A stretch of 33,976 nucleotides of DNA, taken from Candidatus Thorarchaeota archaeon. GTDB lineage: Archaea > Asgardarchaeota > Thorarchaeia > Thorarchaeales > Thorarchaeaceae. Numbering within the stretch: position 1 is the first letter of the stretch; each line of letters opens with the position of its first letter. The position numbers and the translations under genes were made by a program. The notes under the pieces are model-generated. The model had not been told where the DNA came from. It did not search any database and was given only the letters and a program-made list of their open reading frames with translations. The stretch is taken from contig SDOA01000038.1 in assembly GCA_004524595.1 (NCBI GenBank), positions 1 to 33,976 of the forward strand, given 5' to 3'. Of the stretch, positions 22,947 through 31,700 are shown in pieces.

Positions 22947-24083
22947 ATGGTCCGCCCGCATCGTAGCCCAAAAGGTCTTTTCGATCCATACTATGTCCCT
23001 GAGAAACTCCTATATCGCGACAGGGAATTGGAAACTGTAAAAGGTGTCTACAAGGACTCATTCGAAGAAGAATATGGTGTAAACTGCCTTGTACACGGAA
23101 TAACAGGAGTAGGAATGACTGTCTTCTCGAGGTATTTCCTCACAAAACTTGTACCTCAGCAGTTTAACGCTTACACAGTCTATGTGGACGCCAAACACAA
23201 AGATACACTAGAAATAATCTCAGAATTAAATGATAAAATCCATCAGAAAACAAACAGACCTATTACAGTCGCGTTTGATCTTGATGTGCTGTGGATGCAG
23301 TTTAAGAGGACTGCTACCTCGACTGATAAGAGAACAGTGTTCGTCATTGACAATATTGATCAGGCTAATGAGGAGGTATACTCCAAACTTGCTAGACTAT
23401 CAAAAGAGATCAATGCGAATACAATTGGAGTTTTGAACAGTCATGACTATCGGATGTTGACAAAACTTCCTGCGACACACATGTCGTACGATTTTGAGAT
23501 TCCTCTCGATACCTATACTCAATCTCAACTCTATGACATAGTAAGAACACGTGTTGAGGATACATTTCCTCTTGGATTGACTGATGATGTTGTTCGATAT
23601 ATCACAGATCTTGTTGTTGAATTTGATGCTTCAAAACCGAAGACTACAGTTGAAGCATTGAAAGCTCTATGGCCTCTAGCCTCTAGAGGTGAACAAATAG
23701 ATGCTGATACAGTTAGAAGTGCAACAGCTGGCATCACAGCTTTCGCCCATGATAATGACTACATGGACTTGATTGACACAGTGAGTATGAATGATTTCAT
23801 GACTCTACTCGTGCTTGAAGCATTCTGTGAACATCTCATGCATTACAAGACGGAAACCTACATTGACCGTGGAACACTTAATGAGCTGATAATGATAAAG
23901 TGTGAAGAATTGGGTGTCAAATTCATTGCTCAAGATGTTGAGAGAAGCCTGCAAACCCTCATCTTTCAGAGTATCGTATTTGAATCAGGATATTCAAGAA
24001 ATCTACTATATATCTTAGTACCTCCGGACATCTTATACGATGCAGCAGTCAGCCTCAGACGTGAACTTGCACGAAGAAAGTAA
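22947..24083 (+). CDS. Orc1/Cdc6-like AAA+ protein with degenerate ATPase motifs
   Basis: A 378-residue protein with the Orc1/Cdc6 layout: N-terminal FDPYYVPEKLLYRDRELE (the typical opening before the AAA+ domain), an AAA+ domain (~20-200), a helical lid, and a C-terminal winged-helix region (~272-378). The Walker A position reads GITGVGMT (51-58): Met57 replaces the phosphate-binding Lys. Walker B reads FVIDNID: Asn136 replaces the catalytic Glu. Nucleotide binding and hydrolysis should therefore be lost or strongly reduced, while the DNA-binding part looks intact. Known active archaeal Orc1/Cdc6 proteins bind origin repeats. This one is more likely a regulator or structural partner. I prefer ATG 22947 over TTG 22938 because of the TATA position. 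Confidence 0.82.
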   Translation: MVRPHRSPKGLFDPYYVPEKLLYRDRELETVKGVYKDSFEEEYGVNCLVHGITGVGMTVFSRYFLTKLVPQQFNAYTVYVDAKHKDTLEIISELNDKIHQKTNRPITVAFDLDVLWMQFKRTATSTDKRTVFVIDNIDQANEEVYSKLARLSKEINANTIGVLNSHDYRMLTKLPATHMSYDFEIPLDTYTQSQLYDIVRTRVEDTFPLGLTDDVVRYITDLVVEFDASKPKTTVEALKALWPLASRGEQIDADTVRSATAGITAFAHDNDYMDLIDTVSMNDFMTLLVLEAFCEHLMHYKTETYIDRGTLNELIMIKCEELGVKFIAQDVERSLQTLIFQSIVFESGYSRNLLYILVPPDILYDAAVSLRRELARRK

Positions 24084-24091
24084 AAGTAGAA

Positions 24092-24139
24092 TGAATGAAG
24101 GCCGGAGAACCGGCCGCTCATTCAAGAGTGTGTATTTTT
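24092..24139. terminator. Long hairpin between convergent genes, bidirectional terminator
   Basis: Inner stem GGCCGG (24100-24105) with CCGGCC (24110-24115), loop AGAA. Outer stem TGAATGA (24092-24098) with TCATTCA (24118-24124). T5 follows at 24135-24139 for the plus strand; on the minus strand T-rich TTCTACTTTTACTTT follows. It serves the Orc-like gene and the convergent H-protein gene. Confidence 0.7.
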
Positions 24140-24560
24140 ATGGTCGCTTTTCCGCAAACTCAGCCTTTACCCAGTCTGCGAGACCATTAGAACCCTGGAG
24201 ATTACCTACTTCACCATCCCAGTTTGAAGGAGTGAGAACTGCAATCCAGCCTTTGCCATAAGCGTCTTCATTGAGAAGTCCAGGATTATCCTTCAGTGCT
24301 TCATTAACTTCGGTGATTGTACCACTTACCGGAGCCTTGACAGGACCAGTCCATTTACCAGACTCGAGTGTACCAATGCTTCGTCCGGCTTCTATTTCTT
24401 TGCCAGCAGGTCTAAGTCTAACGAACTTTATCTTGCCAGCCAGGTCAACACCAAAAGTAGTGTAACCAATTCTGATATTGCCATTCTCCTTCTTGATCCA
24501 AATCTGATCAGTGGTGTAGTACAAACCTTCGGGAAAATCAAAACCCTCGTGTGTCACCAT
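24138..24560 (-). CDS. gcvH: Glycine cleavage system H-like lipoyl protein
   Basis: A 140-residue lipoyl-carrier protein. The hybrid-barrel core includes IRIGYTTFGVDLAGKI and the lipoylation site GTLESGKWTGPVKAPVSGTI (Lys69), then EVNEALKDNPGLLNEDAYG and GWIAVL, all typical of GcvH. The common ES-V-K-A-x-S-D around the Lys is changed to ES-G-K-W-T-G. GcvP and GcvT are not in this window, so the protein may serve a distant glycine cleavage system or another lipoyl-dependent reaction. The ATG has AAGGTGA about 8 bases upstream. Family is secure; cellular partner unknown. Confidence 0.88.
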   Translation of the reverse strand: MVTHEGFDFPEGLYYTTDQIWIKKENGNIRIGYTTFGVDLAGKIKFVRLRPAGKEIEAGRSIGTLESGKWTGPVKAPVSGTITEVNEALKDNPGLLNEDAYGKGWIAVLTPSNWDGEVGNLQGSNGLADWVKAEFAEKRP

Positions 24561-24632
24561 TGTTTAGTCACCTTAAAGGCTTCTGAAATCTTGTACCTTA
24601 AGACATTTGCCCTTTGTAAGATTTCAGTGAAT

Positions 24633-24851
24633 TTAGATATCTTTTACAGCGGCCTCATTGCCATTCATCATCTTTTTGATGGTTTCAACCTCTTCAACGT
24701 CGATCTCAACATAGACAGATCCTGAATAGCCACAGCCTTTTTCATCGCAATAATAAGTTGTTGGAACGAGCCAACCATTCACTGAAGTCTTCGTTTCACG
24801 AATCTTTGATGAACCACACCTAGGGCAGACCCGAATCTTCCTTGCATCCAC
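24633..24851 (-). CDS. Small zinc-ribbon protein
   Basis: A 72-residue protein with a CX2C...CX4C zinc site (C9, C12, C35, C40: VCPRCGSSKI and YYCDEKGCGYSG) and an acidic C-terminal helix (VEEVETIKKMMNG). It resembles the zinc ribbons of archaeal TFS/TFB-type proteins, but the second knuckle has an extra residue pair (CX4C) and no catalytic acidic loop. A nucleic-acid or protein-binding adaptor is most likely. The GTG start at 24851 has a strong GGGAGGA about 8 bases upstream. The H-protein gene follows in the same direction, 72 bases on. Confidence 0.75.
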   Translation of the reverse strand: MDARKIRVCPRCGSSKIRETKTSVNGWLVPTTYYCDEKGCGYSGSVYVEIDVEEVETIKKMMNGNEAAVKDI

Positions 24852-24948
24852 TTCTGTGTCCTCCCGACACTAATGATATTACAGATTGGAACTTAAAATA
24901 CTTGCCTGAGCTAGGAGCCAGTGTTTTAACCCATTCTGTGTGGACTTC

Positions 24949-24954
24949 TTATAA
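24949..24954 (+). promoter_or_regulatory. TATA-like element for the RadA/RadB-like gene
   Basis: CTTATAAC lies 17-25 bases before the two candidate ATGs (24969 and 24978). No ribosome binding site is visible, so the mRNA may be leaderless; the spacing fits the second ATG best. Confidence 0.4.
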
Positions 24955-24968
24955 CCTCGCCAGCATAC

Positions 24969-25748
24969 ATGAGTGAGATGAAGGGAACACTTAGATCGGG
25001 ATTCTTTACTGCGGATATGATAGAACGCGTGAAGATATCCACAGGAACAAACGCGCTCGATAACCTACTTGAAGGAGGCATTGAGGCAGGTCTCACACAC
25101 CTCTTCTATGGAGACCGTTCCCTACACTCGGATTTCCTCAGGTTTGTAGTTCATGCACAGATGCCTGAACAGAGAGGCGGTACTGGAGGTCCTGTCATCG
25201 TGATTGATAGTGCTAACATGATCAAGATTGAACAGCTCACTGACATCTCGTATGAACTAGAACTTGAACCAGAAAAGGTAATGGATAGAGTATACATCAC
25301 TCGCGCCTTTAATTCTTCGCAGACTTATGATCTCATCATGAATCAGCTAGAGGAATTCTTTAGAAGAGTGCCTGCAAAGGTTCTCTTGGTGGCAGGTCTT
25401 CCAAATCTGTACATTGAGGAAGGATTCTCAGGAGAGAGCCTTCAACATATTTCACACATGATTTCGAGAATAATGACATTCTCACTTCAGAAAAATACTT
25501 TCACATTGGTCTCGGCTCTGTCATCACAAAGGAACAAGAATCTCCCCGCAGGAGGTAGGTCTCTTGCTAGTAATTGCCAAGTCCATGTTCGTGTCGAGAG
25601 AACCAAGTCCTATATGAGATACACTCTCTCTAAGCATCCCCAATATCCAGTAAGGACTGTTTCAAGAGCAATCCCCAATGATAACAGCGGAACTCTTCCG
25701 CTATCCTATTTTCTTAAGGACTTAAAGGAAGAGAGAGAAAATGATTAG
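24969..25748 (+). CDS. RadA/RadB-like RecA-superfamily protein lacking a P-loop
   Basis: A 259-residue protein with the RecA-core layout of archaeal RadA/RadB or KaiC-like proteins. The opening KISTGTNALDNLLEGGIEAG is the classic segment before Walker A. The segment RVYITRAFNSSQTYDLIMNQ corresponds to RadA's RAYNSNHQ region. The Walker A slot reads YGDRSLHSDFLRF instead of G-x-x-G-x-GKT, with no Lys. The Walker B slot reads VLLVAGLPNLY with no Asp. The core fold is kept but ATP use is unlikely. It may be a Rad55/57- or RadB-like mediator or structural subunit. The start may be ATG 24969 or 24978 (leaderless). Its stop overlaps the convergent giant gene by 4 bases. Confidence 0.78.
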   Translation: MSEMKGTLRSGFFTADMIERVKISTGTNALDNLLEGGIEAGLTHLFYGDRSLHSDFLRFVVHAQMPEQRGGTGGPVIVIDSANMIKIEQLTDISYELELEPEKVMDRVYITRAFNSSQTYDLIMNQLEEFFRRVPAKVLLVAGLPNLYIEEGFSGESLQHISHMISRIMTFSLQKNTFTLVSALSSQRNKNLPAGGRSLASNCQVHVRVERTKSYMRYTLSKHPQYPVRTVSRAIPNDNSGTLPLSYFLKDLKEEREND

Positions 25749-28700
25749 TATCTCCTTTTCTTGTCCAAACTTCTGATAAGCTCCTCTACAAGCTCACGGG
25801 GTAATTCTCGTGCCTGTTTCAAGATTGTATCAATCTCGTAGGCTGGAACCCCCTTTGCTTCAAGATCCTTTCGAAGTTCTTCTACCTCGAATGGACTAAG
25901 TTTCTCACCGGAGATTATGGCGTCCTTATCACTGGTTTTATCAGGTTCCTCAAAACTCAGACGTCGTTCCCGATCTGTCAATCTACTATCTTCCAAGATC
26001 ACATGCTCTGCTTCTAGTTTTTCATCTTGAACCTCAACATCTACATCCATATCTTCACTTTTACTTTCACCAGCGACGCGATTTGCAGCCATGCCCTGAA
26101 TTTCCTCGAGAATCTGCTCAACTGTCTTGTTCTCACGGCGAGCAGCTCTAATTGCTTCTTGAACAATCACCTCTTTCACAAAGGCAGCCTGCTCGCTAAT
26201 TTTCATCTTTGAGATATCAGCTTTGAAATCATCGAGCTCCTGTTGGTCAAGGTGGGTTAGAATTGCAAGCTGAATGAGTAACTCACCAAGCTCTGGTACT
26301 TCAACAGGGACTGATTCAAAGGGCATATCATCAGCTGTTCGAACGATTTCTACTTTTAGGAAGGTATCGTTGAATAGGTCAGCTATCAGACGTTGGCGAC
26401 TCTTTGCTTCCGTGAGCGGTTTTGGTATCTTACCTTTACGAATAGTTTTGATTTGAGAGTTGATTTTACGGAGCTGTTTTGGTACACTCCAAACTCGGAC
26501 ATATGCAAAGCTAATAGCAAGTAGGATTAATCCAATTGGTAGACCATATGTTATCGAGTTAGTCACAAGTACATCTGTACCATTCTGGCTAAGTTCAACA
26601 ACAAGTGCTTTTTCACCGAGTGTGTAGACACCATCTCCTATCATGATTGTGACTGCACCAGATCCAGAGGTGAGCTTGATACCACTAGCACTTAGGATAA
26701 TGAAATACTGTCCAGGATTTGTACCTTCTTGCGTTGTGACAGTGAACGGAGCCCCTCTGCTTGCATTAGCAGAGAAATGCGATCCGGCAATCCCAGTATT
26801 ATGCCATGCATCCCAGTATAGGAACTCGATGGTGAGAGTTTCACCATTGACAAAATTCCAGAAAGATTGCTCATTGACTATTGAGAATTCTGTAGGAATG
26901 TTAATGACTGTAATCCTAAAGAGAATCTCGGCATTTGTTCTGTTTGCCAGACTCATTTCAATATAGAGTCTATATGGCTCAGAAGACACCACAGCTCCAA
27001 TATCTACATCTGTCGTATCGAAGATGACTCGATATAGTCCATTACCAAGTTCAATAACAGTAACATTGAGATAACTCTCAATAGAAATTCCTCTCAAATA
27101 GCTATTCTGAGTGCTTAATGCACCTGTAAGACCACCCACAAAGGCATTACCATCATCAGTATCATTATAGAAGAATTCAATCGTGACAATGTCACCAAGA
27201 GGAATTTGTAGATTCCGAAGGTCATCAAGAACTTGCTCATATGTGGGAGTATAGCTTATTGAACTCACAAAGATTTCAGTGTCTGCCGGATGTACTATGA
27301 ACTGAATTCCAACAGGTGCCTCTTGGTAGTTCTGCTTTTGGAAGACCATTGTGACTGTGAATATACCAGGATTGGCTAAGGTCGTATCTACCTCCACAAG
27401 GTAGGTACCATTGGATAGTTCATAAAGAACACCGACCAATATTTCACCCGAGTATTCCACAGATGCCCCATCTATTGGGCCAAATGTCCCAGTGTAGATG
27501 AATGTAAGATTGCCAGTCCAACCCCAAGCAACATCAAGATTAGTTGGACGAATTACATCTGTCTGAATTCTTGTGATAGTCAGAGTTAGTTGGGTAGAAG
27601 AATCGGTAAATTCAGATGAATTATCCCATACATTAGCTTGAATTCGAACAGGCCAGATACCAAATCCAAGTGCTGCAGTATCAACTATTGCATAGAATGT
27701 ACCATCCTTATTTGATTCAAAGTAGCCACTCCATCCACGTGCGTCGATGATCCAACGTAGAGTCGCATTCGCAAATAGTTCTCCACCAAAGTCGGGTTTT
27801 GTTAGATTTACTGTAAATGTTGCTGCTTCACTGAAGATTACAGACATATCTTCATTAGTGTCACCACTTAGAATTATCTCAGTTATTGATGCTTGCAATT
27901 CAATATTAAAAAGGAACGAAGTTGGAGCAAAATTCTTGAAAGTTGCCTGAATCAATAACGAATATGCACCCTGAGGTTGAATTGTAGGACCATTTGCAGG
28001 AATTATAACGGTCCATTCCCCAGGAGTTCCAGTATCTATGAAGACGAACTCGTAACCTTGAAAATTAGCGGTAAGTTCTTCCACATATTCAACAGGTATT
28101 GGGATAACATTATTGATATCTTCTAAATAGATGATTATAGTCAATCCACTCCCTCGAGGAATTGCTATAGAACCAGTTGAGGGGTCAATCGGGGAGATTC
28201 TTGAAGGAAGTGACTGTACGACAAGCGTAATGTAAGCACGGGCAATCTCGAAGTTTTCCTTCGTTGCCATTATTGTAATAACATATGTTCCTGCATCTGC
28301 CAATGATGTGTCGATATCACCAGTATAAGAACCAGAGAAGGCAATTTCGCCTAAAGAGCCTACAGCTACTCCAGGCCATATCCAGTCGACAATAGCTCCA
28401 GACGTAAGGTTCATCCAAAGCATATTTTGGTAATCAACTGTAATTGAAGCTTGTTCTTTCCAGAGCACTATAACCTGATCTAAGAGAGGAGTGAGGACAG
28501 TTTCAATATCACTTATTACTCCAGTTAACACTATTGTCTTCAGAGCTTTATAATAAGGAGATATTCCAGAGTCCCAACCAATATTAAGATTGAATTTGTA
28601 TGTTCCAGGCTGCTCAAAAGCAAGTGTATCAACACGAATAACGTAAACACCAGCTCCACCAGAAATAATCGTATAATCTCCGGGATCCAACACTATTGCT

Positions 28701-31700
28701 TGCGCTGAAAATGTAATTATTGCACCATCAACTGTTGCTGCAGTGACCATATCGGTGAGAGAAAAGGTGATGTTGAGTAGGTCACCATATCGAGTTTCAT
28801 CTAATGGTTCAAGTGCAAAACTCAAAGTTCTTTTTGTTACTGTAACCCATGTTGTAGCTTGAGCGTCAACGTAGTAGGGACTTGTGAATTCATTCCAATT
28901 CACAACAATCGTCAGATTATATCGCGCCAATGTTGGACCAAGAATCTCTGAATCAACCGTAAGAACGAATCCAGAACCAGAGGGAGTTAGACTGTAATCT
29001 CCAGAGGTAACAAGCGTGCCATTATTGTAAAGTGAGATGTCTGTGACAAGAATTGAAGTTACAGCAGTTCCACGGAAGAGGTCGACATATTCGAAAGCAA
29101 ATGTAACATCATCAAGGAAGGGTGTCTGGGAAGGTGGAACAGTGATATCGACAATCGTATCTCGTGTTGTCACACGCAGATTTACAGGAGTATATGCGTG
29201 ACCATGATAAGGTTCTCCAGAAGACCAGAAAGCGTAGACGGTGATTGTAAATTGTCCCAAGGATCCAAATACCGTTGAGTTAACAAAAATTTCATACAAA
29301 CCACCATCCAAAGATGAATAGATGTAACCATTAGATCCATAACTCAAGGGGATCATGCCTACATGAACCTCAATATCATCGGCAATAATTCCTGTATCAC
29401 TATCAACATCCAAGAATTCAACCTGAAACACTGCAAAATCCAAGTACGGCACTGGACTCGGTGCAACTTCAAGAGATAATAACGAGAGACGCTCTCGTAA
29501 CTCAAAAGTTGCTGAGAGATCATCAGAAGCATAGAAGGGAGCAATAGCTGCATAACTCATTCTGAAAACCACATTGAATGGTACTCCAATACTGTATTCA
29601 GGATACAAGTAAATCACTATATCATATCGCTGTTCGCCAACATTCCATGTGCTTGTGAAACCCCAGCTACCGGCAGTGAGAATCTCAAGTGTCACATCTC
29701 CAGATGCATTTCCAATTATTGTGGTGGTGTATAGGTCCTCGTAATAGAGTACAAATTCAATTGGGTCGTTGTAAGCAACTTTTCCGATTGCCTCATACGA
29801 GAGTATGGTACGGCGCTCTCGTAAATCGAGGTTTCGTGTCACCTGTTTATCTGCAATATAGGTCTCATCAACATGTATCTTGACTGTAATGCTCCATAGC
29901 CCAGTGGTGGCATATCTAGATGTACTGAACTCAATCTCATAATATCCACCCGCATATTCTCGTACATCATATAGAGAGGGATTGATTACTCCATAATCAT
30001 CAGTAACCGTGATAGTCGCGCTCAGAATACCATCACTACCGCCATTAGTCACATCAGTCCAAGTGACTGTAATCGTAACGTTATCGCCATAGAAGGTAGG
30101 ATCAGGTGTTGGATAATCAAGGACAGTCTGTCGTGATAATACATTGATGGAGATTAACCGGTTCGTACGATTGCTGTAGAATGGTTCGCCAGCCCACGTA
30201 ATATTGAGAGTCATCACATGAACTCCAATGCTGCCAAACTGACTTGTATCAAATGTAATTGTGAAAAGTCCACTATTGTAGGCATAATTGAAGATTATGT
30301 TCATTGAGATGTCTAGTTCAGCAGAATCCGAGATATTAGAACCAAGACCTGTGTCCTCCCAACTGAAGGAGAATGTGGCATTCTCACCATAGCTCTCTGG
30401 TGAAGGTGGATTGATGAGGAGGAGCGTGCTCCGTGAAAGCACCCAGACAGATACCGAGTTTTCGCGAGTGGAGTAGAATGGTTCAGTACCAGTCCAGTCT
30501 ATCGTGATTGTCATGATGAACTGCCCAATCTGTCCAAATCCTATTGTATCAATCTCAATCATGTAGAGGCCTGGGTGAGTGCTTGGATTAACCTCAGTAA
30601 TAGTTAATTTGCTAATATCAAAAGGAACGTTAAAAGCTACTGATATATGAACACGTCCAATACCATAACCTTGGTCAGTTGAATTTGTAATTCCATTTCC
30701 ACTGTCTTTCTCACTATACACAAAAGTATAGGTCATGGTTTCTAAATATGCGGAGGGATCAGAAGCTGTGATGAGTGTTAGCAGTGAATCGACACCTTGA
30801 ATATTCACTGAAACAACAATCATATTGTTTTCATATTGCTGCACAGGTCCGGTCCACTCAACATAGATTGTGAGCGTTTGAGGACCAAGTCCAAATTGAG
30901 ATGCAGGAACTGAGAGGATGTAGAATCCATCACCAAGAAGCAGATTATAGTTATAGCTTGAACTTACTAATCCCGTTGCATTTTCAACATAAAAGCTGAC
31001 AAGCGCATCTTTTATTCCGACTTTGTTATCAAAGTCATAATAGTACACTGAAATATTGATGATTGCATTATATGCAGTAGGTGGAGGTGTATCAGCTGTC
31101 AAGATGGTATCATGGCTTCTTACCTCAATCTGAATCTCACAATATCCATCTTGGTAGTTGCTGTTGATTGAGAAAGTAAACCAGATCAGATAGGTTCCCA
31201 ATATGTCAGAACCATCAGTCTCAAACGTTATCTGATATCTTGTTCCTGTCCAAGTGAAAACAGGGGCGATATTACCTGTCCAATTATGACCAATAGTGAT
31301 AGCTTCAAGTGGTACACCATTATCAAGGTCATTCCATTCTATGTAGAAGACCTGAGCATTTCCAGACGGTATCTCTAGACGAATTACTGTTGGGTTAGCA
31401 TCAGTATGGATTTGTGTGACAACTACTGTGATTATGAGCCACCGGGTCTGATAGCTTAGTGCATTTGCAGTTAGGTTCACATAATGTGTTCCAATTCCAA
31501 ATCCAGATACGTCGATATCTACTTGATAATCACCATTTGCGATATGTGACCACGAAATAGGAGCATCACTTGTTGAGATAGTACCAGTCGTGATTCCAGT
31601 ATCTCTATCGAGATCTCTATAGTATAGATGGATTCTTACATCCATGTTGTATGGAGTTGAAACGGTATAGAGATTAGCAGTAAGATCACTTGTTGCAGGG

